64,000 nucleotides of DNA. It comes from Bowdeniella nasicola. Lineage in GTDB: Bacteria; Actinomycetota; Actinomycetes; Actinomycetales; Actinomycetaceae. The stretch is taken from contig NZ_FNQV01000004.1 in assembly GCF_900107735.1 (NCBI RefSeq), forward strand, positions 147,627-211,626. Reading direction: 5' to 3'. A program made the translations under genes and the position numbers. How positions within the stretch are numbered: position 1 is the stretch's first letter; each line of letters opens with the position of its first letter. Of this stretch, positions 27,736 through 36,905 are shown piece by piece. The notes under the pieces are model-generated. The model searched no databases, was not told the DNA's origin, and saw only the letters and a list, made by a program, of their open reading frames with translations.

Positions 27736-28695
27736 ATGCCCGCGATTCGCGATCTCGCCGATCACCACCGCATCCTGTTCTTTTCCGGCAAGGGCGGCGT
27801 CGGCAAAACGACGCTGGCCTCCGCCACGGCCCTCGCCCGCGCGCAGGCCGGCGGGCGCGTCCTCGTCGTATCGACCGACCCGGCCCACAACCTCGGCCAC
27901 CTGTGGGACCGCAGCGTCGGTGCCGTTCCCGTCACCCTGTGGGAGGGGGCCGGCAGGCTCGATGGCGTCGAGCTCGACCCGGCCGCGATCGCGGCCGAGC
28001 ACCTGGCCGTCGTCGGCGAGACGATGAAGAAATTCGTCGCCGACGGGATGCAGGGCCAGGTCGATACCTACCTCGCGGTGGTGCGCGATTCGCCGGGCAC
28101 CCACGAGTCGGCGCTCATGGAGCGCATCGCGCAGATCGTCGTCGATGATGCCGCCGGGCGCTACGACCTCATCGTGTTCGACACGGCTCCGACGGGGCAC
28201 ACCGCGCGGCTCATGCACCTGCCGGACATGATGGCGCTGTACACCGATGCACTGATCTCGCGGCGGAAGAAGTCCGAATCGTTTTCCGACGCGGCCGAGG
28301 CGCTCGGCTACCGCAAAAAGGACAAGGAGCGCGAGGCCGATATCCGCGCGGTGCTGGACCGGCGCCGCACGCTCTTTACGCGGTTTCGCGAACACCTGAG
28401 CGACACCGCCGCGACGAGTTTCGTCCTTGCGCTGACTGCCGAGCGGATGCCCGTGCTCGAGACGATCGAGTTTGCCCGCTCGCTCAGTGAACTCGGGATT
28501 TCCGTCGGCGCGCTGGCCGTCAACCGCCGCACCCCGCCGGGCCTTGGGGAGGTCTTTGAGCAGCGACGCGCGAGCGAAGCCGACTACATCCGGCAGCTTG
28601 CGAGCGCGCTGTCCGCCCCCATCGTCGAGATCGAGATGCTCGGCGGCGAACCGACGGGCCTCGCGGCCCTCGAGGGGCTGGGCCGCTACCTCTAG
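27736..28695 (+). CDS. ArsA/GET3-family ATPase
   Basis: A 319-residue cytoplasmic ATPase with the deviant Walker A motif GKGGVGKTT, the switch motif DTAPTGHTARLM and TDPAHNLGHLWDR. This group includes the arsenite-pump ATPase ArsA and the tail-anchored protein factor Get3. No arsB, arsC or arsR is nearby, so arsenic export is unlikely. The steady link to CstA and the CC-ending protein points to a role in transporter assembly or regulation (inference). It starts seven bases after the preceding stop and ends overlapping the phosphatase gene by four bases. Confidence 0.85.
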   Translation: MPAIRDLADHHRILFFSGKGGVGKTTLASATALARAQAGGRVLVVSTDPAHNLGHLWDRSVGAVPVTLWEGAGRLDGVELDPAAIAAEHLAVVGETMKKFVADGMQGQVDTYLAVVRDSPGTHESALMERIAQIVVDDAAGRYDLIVFDTAPTGHTARLMHLPDMMALYTDALISRRKKSESFSDAAEALGYRKKDKEREADIRAVLDRRRTLFTRFREHLSDTAATSFVLALTAERMPVLETIEFARSLSELGISVGALAVNRRTPPGLGEVFEQRRASEADYIRQLASALSAPIVEIEMLGGEPTGLAALEGLGRYL

Positions 28696-29210
28696 TTCGC
28701 CTTCGCGGCGGCGATGGCGGCGTCGAGCACGGCGTCGGCAGAACCCTCAACAACGGCGAGCGTGTCGAGGAAGTCCTGGTGGCCGCCGTACCACGGGTCC
28801 GGCACGTCCAACTCGGTGCCGACGGGCGTTCCGCTCGGCAGCTCGGGATCGAACTCGCGCCACATGCGGACGTTATCCGCGCTAACCCCGTCGCGTTCGG
28901 CGATGCGCTTGAGCGCTGAGAGGTGCCGGTCGGTCATCGCGAGGACGAGATCGTAGCCGGCGAGCTCGCCGGGGCGGACCTGGCGGGCGGCGTGGCGCGG
29001 GATCTCGTAGCCCGCATCGCGCAGCACGCGCTGCGCGCGATCGTCGATCGGGTTGCCCGCCTCCTCATTGCTGATGCCGGCCGAGTCGACCTCGATGGCA
29101 AGGCCGCGCTCGGCGGCCCGCTGCGTCAAAATGACGTCGGCCATGGCGGAGCGACAGATATTGCCGGTGCACACGACAAGGATGCTGGGCTTAACGGATT
29201 TTTCAGTCAT
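28692..29210 (-). CDS. Low-molecular-weight protein tyrosine phosphatase
   Basis: A 172-residue phosphatase with the P-loop VCTGNICRS (catalytic Cys 14, Arg 20), the DSAG segment and the general-acid loop DPWYGG. It removes phosphate from tyrosine in proteins; in actinobacteria it is often linked to capsule or signalling. It is convergent with the ArsA-like gene. Length and all catalytic residues are normal. Confidence 0.93.
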   Translation of the reverse strand: MTEKSVKPSILVVCTGNICRSAMADVILTQRAAERGLAIEVDSAGISNEEAGNPIDDRAQRVLRDAGYEIPRHAARQVRPGELAGYDLVLAMTDRHLSALKRIAERDGVSADNVRMWREFDPELPSGTPVGTELDVPDPWYGGHQDFLDTLAVVEGSADAVLDAAIAAAKAN

Positions 29211-29346
29211 GGTACTAGTGTCTCAAAAAGGCTTGAATCCGGCTGTCTATGCCCTAAAAATGGGCCGCAAGGAGGAAGAGTGGGCGCCCGGGGGCCCAGT
29301 AGGCTCAGGGCGCTGCCACCCATGTTTCCTCTGGACGGATTCCGCT

Positions 29347-30100
29347 ATGACCGCTCCTGCCACCTCGCCCGATTTGCCCGCAACCGAGGCGAAGGCCCCG
29401 CCCTTTGGCGAGGGCATCGCCCTGCTGGGGGCTATGTGCGCCCCCGCCTTGCGACGATCTGCCTCGGCATCGTCCTAGGGCTGCTCGGCACGGGCGTCGG
29501 GCTCGCCTCGCCACTGGCAACGAAGTGGGTCCTTGACACCCTGGGCACGCCGGGCGCGCTGGCGCGGCCCGTCACGATCCTTATCGCGCTGCTCGCTGTC
29601 GGCTCGATCGCCTACCTCGCGCAAGCGGTGGTGCTCGGGCGGCTGGCCGAAAACATCGTCCTCGATGCGCGAACGAGCCTCATCCAGCGGTTCTTTCGCG
29701 CCCACCTCGAGGACATTCGGGCCTTCAAAACCGGCGAGCTCGTCACCCGCGTGACCTCCGATACGGTGCTGCTGCGGGAAGCCGCGGCCACGAGCGTCGT
29801 CCAGATCGTCAACGGCACGGTTTCGCTCATCGGCACCGTCGTCCTCATGGCGGTGCTCGACCTGCCACTGCTTGGCACGACGCTCGCGGCGCTCGCCATC
29901 ATCACGATCCTTGGGCTCGGGGCCTGGCGGGTGAGCTCCGGCGAACTCGCCGTCTCCACGCTCGTCGCCTTCCTGCTCTACGCCTCCAACATCGTCGACC
30001 CGGTCACGACGCTCGCCGACGCCTTCGCGTCCCTGCAATCGGGCCTCGCCGCCGCGGCCCGGATCCGCGAGACCGAACACCTCACCCTCGAGGACATGTC
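29347..30100 (+). pseudogene. ABC exporter gene remnant: frameshift, internal deletion and lost ATPase
   Basis: The N terminus (MTAPATSPDLPATEAK, from 29347) is in one frame and the rest (YVRPRLATICLGIVLGLLG) in the next; the switch falls at a run of five G at 29427-29431 where a sixth would restore the frame. The transmembrane domain then runs normally until LAALAIIT and jumps at about 29900-29910 to ILGLGAWRVSSGELAVSTLV, omitting roughly 90-100 residues of the standard exporter fold. After RIRETEHL, at about 30090-30100, homology stops and the nucleotide-binding domain is missing; the sequence becomes the start of a different gene on the other strand. Confidence 0.85.
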
Positions 30101-30199
30101 GAGGTCGACGCCCCGCAGCGCATGCACGCGGGCGTCGCCGCGGCCGTAGGTTTTCGTCAAACCGCGCACGCTGACGATCGGGTTTTCCACTGTGCTCAC
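30095..30199 (-). pseudogene. N-terminal stub of a LolD/MacB-type ABC ATPase
   Basis: From the GTG at 30199, the complementary strand encodes 35 residues, ENPIVSVRGLTKTYGRGDAR then VHALRGVDLDM, the standard opening of ABC ATPases that pair with FtsX-like permeases. The match ends before Walker A, where the sequence turns into the 3' end of the ABC exporter remnant. The two genes therefore face each other and both lost their 3' parts, the signature of one large deletion. Confidence 0.75.
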
Positions 30200-30243
30200 G
30201 ACTTCAGCGTACGGACGAAAGTGACGCGAATATGTCCGCCCGG

Positions 30244-31053
30244 TTAAGGATGAGACCTCATGTCTCGCACCGTCAGAATCTGCTCGGCGCGGCCAAACGG
30301 CCCGGAGGTATCGTGCAGCACGGTGGAGGTCACGCCGATGCCGTCGGGGCCGATGGACTGTTGGACGTCGAAGCCGATCCAGTCCCCGGCCGGTTCGCGG
30401 TAGAGGTAGACCGTCAGGTCGACGTTGGGGAACATCCACTCGTCTTTCGAGCCGCGCGGCATGACGCCGTTCGTCGTGTCGGCCATGCCCATGAGCCGGG
30501 CAAACGGGCTGGTTTCCCGGCCCTCACACACGTCGTGCTTCGTCGTCATCCACACGACGCCGTTGCCCGGTCGGGAGCGGGCCGATTGCCGGAAGGTGGT
30601 GGCGCGGATGAAGCCTCCGGGCCATTTCGTCATCTCCGGATAGGGCTCGCATTCGGCGGGCCCGGGAATGTCGGTGTCCTCGTAGCCTTCCATTTCCGCC
30701 GAGTTGGAGGTCATGAGGCGCCAGGCGCGCAGCACGAGGAGTTCGCGGCCGTCTTTGACCATCACGGCCTGGATGAGTTCGATTGTTTTGCCGGGCCGGA
30801 TCGTCTCGACGATAACCTGGAAGCGGCCGCCGTGCAGGAGGCCCATGATGTCGAAGGCGAGGCGGGCGAAGCGCTTGGCAGGACCGGCCGGAGTGGGGCC
30901 GTCTTGGAGTTCGACGTGGCGTTCGAGTTCCTGGGCGAGCAGGCCACAGGCCGCGGCCATGTGTTGCTGTTCCGGGTTCCACGCCCCCTCGGCGTGCTCC
31001 GTCGGTTCGAACCAGTTGCCACCAAGATGCCGGTAGAAGGCGCGCGTCGTCAT
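30244..31053 (-). CDS. Acyl-CoA thioesterase-like protein (TesB/4HBT_3 type)
   Basis: A 269-residue double-hotdog protein. FARLAFDIMGLLHGGRFQV and MVKDGRELLVLRAWRLM resemble the first hotdog, and PFARLMGMADTTNGV with DLTVYLYREPAGDWIGFDV the second, ending in TVLHDTSGPFGRAEQ, a common feature of TesB-like enzymes of actinobacteria. I chose the ATG at 31053, which has AGGA nine bases upstream, over ATGs at 31059 and 31089. It would hydrolyse acyl-CoA thioesters; the chain is unknown. Confidence 0.8.
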   Translation of the reverse strand: MTTRAFYRHLGGNWFEPTEHAEGAWNPEQQHMAAACGLLAQELERHVELQDGPTPAGPAKRFARLAFDIMGLLHGGRFQVIVETIRPGKTIELIQAVMVKDGRELLVLRAWRLMTSNSAEMEGYEDTDIPGPAECEPYPEMTKWPGGFIRATTFRQSARSRPGNGVVWMTTKHDVCEGRETSPFARLMGMADTTNGVMPRGSKDEWMFPNVDLTVYLYREPAGDWIGFDVQQSIGPDGIGVTSTVLHDTSGPFGRAEQILTVRDMRSHP

Positions 31054-31113
31054 GACCATGATCCTGGTCGAGGGTACGGTTTTGCTCAAGCAGGTGTGCC
31101 GCCTGGTAGGAGG

Positions 31114-31593
31114 TCAGTCTCCTGGCCGACCAAGAGCTGGCCCGATCTGTCCAAATTCCTCTTCGGCCACTCGCCAATCCTCCAGCTTCAGCGCGTCCGC
31201 GCGGCGGGCGAACCTGCCCGTGAGGTCCAGCGGCAGGCGATAGGCCCGGGTGAGATCGAGCGCGGTGCGCCCGCGCAGGAAACGGGCACGTCGCAGGCTC
31301 GCAAAGGCGAGGGCTGCCGGATCGCTCGCGGCAACGAGCCGGCCCAGATACGCTGCTTCGCTGTCTTTGGCCAGCACGATGACGGGCTCCGGCTTGTCAA
31401 TCTTGACCCACGCGACCATGCCCGTTCGGTAGACGTGAAGGGACGTGTCATAGCTCAGGGGCGGGACCGCCCCGGTCGGCACAGGTGTGGCCGGCAGGGC
31501 GAGGCGTCGCACGTACCACCCGCGGAAGAGTTTTTCCGTCGGGAGCCCGTCGGTCATGAAGTCGAGGATCCCGCCGATTGCGCGCTTGATCAT
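31114..31593 (-). CDS. Protein of unknown function, paralog of its upstream neighbour
   Basis: A 159-residue protein with an amphipathic start (IKRAIGGILDFM) and a central domain GMVAWVKIDKPEPVIVLAKD followed by AAYLGRLVAASDPAALAF. This domain aligns with GSIAWAKLPTIEPVVVLALSD in the upstream gene and both end in similar helical tails, so the pair arose by duplication. Its ATG overlaps the upstream stop (ATGA). I do not recognise the family; it is probably soluble. Confidence 0.6.
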   Translation of the reverse strand: MIKRAIGGILDFMTDGLPTEKLFRGWYVRRLALPATPVPTGAVPPLSYDTSLHVYRTGMVAWVKIDKPEPVIVLAKDSEAAYLGRLVAASDPAALAFASLRRARFLRGRTALDLTRAYRLPLDLTGRFARRADALKLEDWRVAEEEFGQIGPALGRPGD

Positions 31594-32046
31594 GAGCGTC
31601 CTTCGCCAGTTGGGTAGCCGAGGGCTGCGGCAACGAGCTGAAAGTCCGAGCGGCGAAGCTGCTTGCCTTCGCTATAGAGCTGATCGGCGGGCAGCTTCTT
31701 CAGGTGAGAGATATCGACCGCGTTGCGGTTTTTCAGGACATCGAATTTGGCCAGGTGCTCCAGCCGGATCGCCCCCGGCGTCGCGGGGTCTACCAGCGCC
31801 GCAATATAGGCCGTCTGACAGCGCGAGCACCACGACCGGTTCGATGGTGGGCAGCTTCGCCCACGCGATTGATCCAGGTTGGATAGCGCCCGTCGCGGGG
31901 GTTTCGGGCTTCAAGGCAGGCAGGTCGCCGCGCGTAACATCGGTGGCGCAGGCCTTGAGTTTTCGCATGCGACGTTTGCGTTGCGAGGGCTTTGATATGA
32001 ACGCGTCGCCGACGAGATCCAGGGCCAGATCCACGAGGAAACTCAT
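31590..32046 (-). pseudogene. Frameshifted paralog of the downstream unknown gene
   Basis: The start ([16 protein letters not shown]) and central domain (EPVVVLALSDG) are in one frame until about 31815. The homologous remainder, YIAALVDPATPGAIRLEHLA to the tail RRSDFQLVAAALGYPTGEG, lies in the next frame and stops at 31590, exactly overlapping the ATG of the next gene as expected for the intact operon. One extra C in a GGCC stretch accounts for the shift. Intact length would be about 151 residues. The perfect operon fit suggests a recent change or a base-call error. Confidence 0.75.
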
Positions 32047-32076
32047 ATCCCCATTATGGCGCAGTACAGTTGTCTC

Positions 32077-32837
32077 ATGAATCCACCCGGGGGGCGGCGG
32101 CGACGGATCATTCTCGCCACGATCTGCGCTGTTCTTATCCTGGCGCTAGGCCTCGGAATCGGTCGCGCCCTCCCTCGCCATTTGAAGCCTTCCGAGCGGG
32201 TCGCTCCGCGCAGCGAAGATGTGCCGGCGGCGCTTCGCGTCGAGACGGTGTTTCGAACCAATCCCGCCGACAAACTCGTAGCGCTCACCTTCGATGACGG
32301 CCCGGATGAACGCTGGACCCCGAAAGTCCTCGACATCTTGGCTAAGCATCGAGCAAAGGCGACCTTTTTTGTTATCGGCTCGGCGGTGAAAAACTGCCGG
32401 ATCTTATCGCCCGTGAAGCCCGGGAGGGCCACGAAGTAGGGGTTCACGAGTGGGAGCACGTCGACTATCTGCGGCAGAGCTTTTCCGACCTCAGCCGGCG
32501 CCTTAGCGAGACTAAAGCGGCGATTATCGCCGCTGGCGCCCCGGCACCGCGCCTTGGCCGCCCGCCCTACGGCCGTTTAGATTCGCCGTCGTTGCGCAGC
32601 TACGCCGATCTCGGTTTGACGGCCGTGCTGTGGTCCCACCATTTCCCCGGCGCCCACGCCGCCGAGGTGCGGAAGCGAAACGAAGCCTCCGCTTCGCCCG
32701 GCATGATCGCCCTCGCCCACGATGGTCGGAGCGATCCAAGCGATGAACTCATGAGTGAACTCGATACCTTCATCGGCAACCTCACGGCCAAGGGATACAT
32801 GTTTGTCACGGTCAGTGAACTGGTCAAACGGTCGTAG
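32077..32837 (+). pseudogene. Polysaccharide deacetylase (NodB homology) with frameshift
   Basis: The first frame gives a membrane anchor ([19 protein letters not shown]) and the NodB start [18 protein letters not shown] to [10 protein letters not shown]. At a run of five A (32389-32393) the frame changes; one more A restores [19 protein letters not shown], followed by HEWEH (metal site), RPPYGR, LWSHHF and LAHDG, ending at 32837. All motifs of a cell-wall or polysaccharide deacetylase are present, so only the single indel breaks the gene. A homopolymer error is a real alternative. Start at 32077 is uncertain; an ATG also lies at 32056. Confidence 0.85.
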
Positions 32838-32898
32838 CAATGCCGTTAACCGCGCTGATAATCTCGCTTATGAAGGCTGCGAGAAGCTAGGAGCATCG

Positions 32899-33309
32899 AT
32901 GTCTACGCCTCACGATCCGTGGCAGGATGAGCGCCGCAATCCCCCGCACCAGTCCGGGCCGCGCTATTCCTATCCAGATGCTCACTATGCTCAGGGCGGC
33001 CCAGAGAATCCGGTTCCTGAAAACTACCCTCAGCCGGATCCGTACTACGCTCCTTATCCCCCGCTTCGACCCGCCCATGTCTCCCACCGTTCGCGCATTC
33101 TTGCAGCCCTGTTAGCGCTCTTTCTCGGGACCCTGGGAATCCACAACTTCTATCTCGGCTTTATCGGCCGCGGTCTCGCGCAGCTCCTCATCACGGTTTT
33201 CACGCTCGGATTTGGCGCAGTCATTACCGCGATCTGGGCGATTATTGAGGCGATCTTGCTGCTCGTTAACACGCAATCGATCGATGCCGAGGGACGGATC
33301 CTTCAGTAG
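32899..33309 (+). CDS. TM2 domain protein
   Basis: A 136-residue protein with a Pro/Tyr-rich cytoplasmic half (HDPWQDERRNPP, YAPYPPLRP) and a C-terminal TM2 domain: LALFLGTLGIHNFYLGF, GRGLAQLLITVFTLG and a second helix. The GIHNFYLG motif defines the family. AGGAG precedes the ATG at 32899. TM2 proteins are common in actinobacteria; their function is unknown. Confidence 0.9.
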   Translation: MSTPHDPWQDERRNPPHQSGPRYSYPDAHYAQGGPENPVPENYPQPDPYYAPYPPLRPAHVSHRSRILAALLALFLGTLGIHNFYLGFIGRGLAQLLITVFTLGFGAVITAIWAIIEAILLLVNTQSIDAEGRILQ

Positions 33310-33310
33310 C

Positions 33311-34651
33311 TCACGGGCGAGCTGTCTCCAGGGTTTTCTCAAGCGGTTCGTGGTCATCCAACGCTAGGTAGGCGAGGACGACGTTGGCAGCGGACCAGGC
33401 AAGCGGTGCCACCGCGCTCGGCTTTCCTTCGACGGAGACTTTTTCGGGGATCGCTCCCGTCTGCGTGGTGTGGGCGGCCGTCCACGCCAAGATCTTCTTG
33501 GCTTTCGTCGCTAACCCCGCCTCCGCCGCCACCCAGGCGTGCAGCGTAGTTTCGGGTGTCCACGACAGGCCATCCTTCTTCCACCCGGCCCCCGGAGCGT
33601 AGCCGCCGGATACCTCGACGAACTGGCGGGGCAGAGATTCCTGCCAAGCTTCGAAAGCCCCGGGCAGTGCGAGCGGTTGGAAGGGTGGGAGCGTGAACGC
33701 CACCGCAGCATCGGGCGCCGTGCCTCCGCCGTAACGGCCATAGTCTGGCCCGAAATGCTCCACAATCTCGTCAACGAGTCGGGCCGCCGTGGCCTCGGCG
33801 AGCACCACGATGCGTGAGTGTTCCTCCGACAGCTCGATCCCTTCCACGATGGGTGAAACGGCCCGCAACCCGGCGAGGGTCACCGCAGCCGTCGATAGCG
33901 TCAGGCTGGTTTCGCCACGCTCCCAGTAATCCGAGCTCGGCGCAGGCAGACCCGTGGCGGTTTCCCGCAGCATCGCATCCGTCGCCGCGAGAATGGACGT
34001 TCCGAACTCTGCCCAGAGAGCGCTTCGCTCATCCGGTCCCATGTGTGGCACGAGTTGGGAGAGTCCCCAGACGTACCAACCCACCGATTCGAACTGCGCT
34101 GAGCGGTCGTCGGGAGGAGTGCCATCCGGCTTATATCTGGCCCGGAACGTCCCATCATCGAGCTGGTGCGCGGCGAGAAACCGGTAGATCTCGGTCGCTG
34201 ACTCAAGCTGCCCGGTTCTCGCTAGCGCAGTACCAACAAAGGCAGCGTCTCGCGGCCACACGTACCGCCAATTCGCCGACCAGCCGGCATACGCCACCCG
34301 CTGGGTGGGCACGATTCCGGCAACTTTCGGCGACAGCGTCGACACATCGCGCAGGGCGTTGCGTGCGAGCGCCGCAAGGGCCTGGCCCTCATCCGTCTCG
34401 GGAGTACTCGGGGCCGGCGAGGCAACCGACCACCCCTTGTCGCAGGCATCCAAGATCACCGACGAAGCCGCGTCTCCGACGGGGATCTCCTGGATCTGAC
34501 CGTCCTTGTTAGGGCAGACGCCAGCCTGGAAAAGTGCCTGGGCTGGCGGATAGCTGCGGTGGCCGGACACCGCAGCTGCCGCGATCAGGGTGCCCACGGC
34601 AAGAGCGAGGACTGATAGGAGCTTGCGCCGCTTCGTTCCTATCCGGTCCAT
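33311..34651 (-). CDS. Membrane-anchored GH15-like glycoside hydrolase
   Basis: A 446-residue exported protein with an N-terminal anchor (LLSVLALAVGTLIAAAAV) and an (alpha/alpha)6 domain. WRYVWPRDAAFVGTAL and QTGAIPEKVS, then PLAWSAANVVLAYLALDD match glucoamylase-type GH15 enzymes. No starch-binding domain is present. Such enzymes cleave alpha-glucans or trehalose-like glucosides; substrate is not known here. The start overlaps the small membrane protein gene upstream by 13 bases. Confidence 0.75.
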   Translation of the reverse strand: MDRIGTKRRKLLSVLALAVGTLIAAAAVSGHRSYPPAQALFQAGVCPNKDGQIQEIPVGDAASSVILDACDKGWSVASPAPSTPETDEGQALAALARNALRDVSTLSPKVAGIVPTQRVAYAGWSANWRYVWPRDAAFVGTALARTGQLESATEIYRFLAAHQLDDGTFRARYKPDGTPPDDRSAQFESVGWYVWGLSQLVPHMGPDERSALWAEFGTSILAATDAMLRETATGLPAPSSDYWERGETSLTLSTAAVTLAGLRAVSPIVEGIELSEEHSRIVVLAEATAARLVDEIVEHFGPDYGRYGGGTAPDAAVAFTLPPFQPLALPGAFEAWQESLPRQFVEVSGGYAPGAGWKKDGLSWTPETTLHAWVAAEAGLATKAKKILAWTAAHTTQTGAIPEKVSVEGKPSAVAPLAWSAANVVLAYLALDDHEPLEKTLETARP

Positions 34652-34872
34652 GTGTTCATGACATCGCCGAAGCGCTCGCCACTGAATCTAATGAGCACGT
34701 ATCCAAGGAGGTTTAATCCGAGCGCAATCGGAAACACCACCCAGCTGACCGGATCGCCATTCACGACGTTGTAGATGACGACTGCCACCATCAACACGGT
34801 GAAGGCGATACCAAGCCACAAGATGATCGCACCGAGGAGCGGGATCCAGCGTCGTCCCGTGCCCTTAGCCAT
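34639..34872 (-). CDS. Small two-to-three-helix membrane protein
   Basis: A 77-residue membrane protein with helices IPLLGAIILWLGIAFTVLMVAVV and WVVFPIALGLNLLGYVLI between short basic ends. It starts six bases after the nrdF stop and overlaps the GH15-like start, so it is likely co-transcribed with both. I see no clear ribosome site, which suggests translational coupling. Function unknown. Confidence 0.6.
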   Translation of the reverse strand: MAKGTGRRWIPLLGAIILWLGIAFTVLMVAVVIYNVVNGDPVSWVVFPIALGLNLLGYVLIRFSGERFGDVMNTWTG

Positions 34873-34878
34873 TCGGAG

Positions 34879-35856
<978 letters not shown>

Positions 35857-35945
35857 TCATCCTTTGTGAGCTTGGAGGGTGTCTGGCCCAATGGTGACAC
35901 ATTTTTGCGCTCGAGACACTGGGCGCGCGATAGCCTGAAGGCACC

Positions 35946-36905
35946 ATGGCCGACAACGATTCCTTCGATACCTCCCACCCTGCGGCGCTCGCGCATCACA
36001 GCGCAATTCGCTCGATTCAGCGCGTCGTCGCGGAAACGGCGCCGCTGCAGGACGCGAACATCGCGAGCGCCGGGATTTTGCGGCTGCTGCGCGAGACGCG
36101 GCCGCTGGTGCTCACGGGCGCGGGGGTTTCCACGGATTCGGGGATCCCGGACTATCGCGGCCCGAACGGCTCGCTGGTGCGGCACCGGCCCATGACCTAT
36201 CAGGAGTTTCGCCACGACCCGAAGGCGCGTCACCGCTATTGGGCGCGCTCCTTTGTGGGCTGGCGGCACATGGATCGGGCGCGGCCCAACCGGGCGCACG
36301 AGATTTTGGCGTCGTGGGCGGCATCGGGGTTGATCGCCGGGCTCGTGACGCAAAACGTCGACGGGCTGCATGCCGAGGCGGGCGCGGCGGACGTCGTTAC
36401 TCTGCATGGCGATCTCGATATTGTGCGCTGCCTGGACTGTGGCGCGACGGAGGCGCGCGCGTCGCTCGATGCTCGGCTGGCGGCGGCAAACCCCGGCTAC
36501 CTGGATGCGGTTCGGGTGGCCCCCGAGCTCGTCAATCCCGATGGCGATGTCACGCTCGATCAGGCGTGGGTCGATCGTTTCGTCATGGCGCCCTGCCTCG
36601 TGTGTGGTTCGCTCGCGCTGAAGCCCGACGTTGTCTACTTCGGGGAGAACGTGCCCGAGGTGAAAAAGTCGCGGGCGCGCGAGCTTGCGGCTGCGGCGGG
36701 CTCGGTGCTGACCGTCGGGACGAGCCTTGCGGTGACGAGCGGGTATCGCTTCGTGCTCGATGCGAAGGCGGCGGGAAAGCCCGTCGGGATCATTAATGGT
36801 GGGCCGACGCGCGGCGATGCGAAGGCCGATTACCGCTGGCGCAGCGACGTGGCGAGTGCGCTCGCCTGGCTGGATGCCCGCGTTAGGGGTTCGGCCAGCC
36901 GTTAG
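35946..36905 (+). CDS. Sir2-family NAD-dependent protein deacylase
   Basis: A 319-residue sirtuin with the NAD motifs GAGVSTDSGIPDYRG and TQNVDGLHAEAG, the catalytic His in LHGDLD and a complete zinc site (CLDC and CLVC). It removes acyl groups from lysines using NAD. It is longer than bacterial CobB by an N-terminal stretch of about 50 residues and belongs to the class II-like group. Divergent from nrdF; the 3' end overlaps the DUF3152 gene by 23 bases. Confidence 0.92.
   Translation: MADNDSFDTSHPAALAHHSAIRSIQRVVAETAPLQDANIASAGILRLLRETRPLVLTGAGVSTDSGIPDYRGPNGSLVRHRPMTYQEFRHDPKARHRYWARSFVGWRHMDRARPNRAHEILASWAASGLIAGLVTQNVDGLHAEAGAADVVTLHGDLDIVRCLDCGATEARASLDARLAAANPGYLDAVRVAPELVNPDGDVTLDQAWVDRFVMAPCLVCGSLALKPDVVYFGENVPEVKKSRARELAAAAGSVLTVGTSLAVTSGYRFVLDAKAAGKPVGIINGGPTRGDAKADYRWRSDVASALAWLDARVRGSASR

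Noticed and set aside
31007..31020. tRNA-like T-loop (ggttcgaacc)
   Set aside because: It lies inside the thioesterase coding sequence and no acceptor or anticodon stems surround it.
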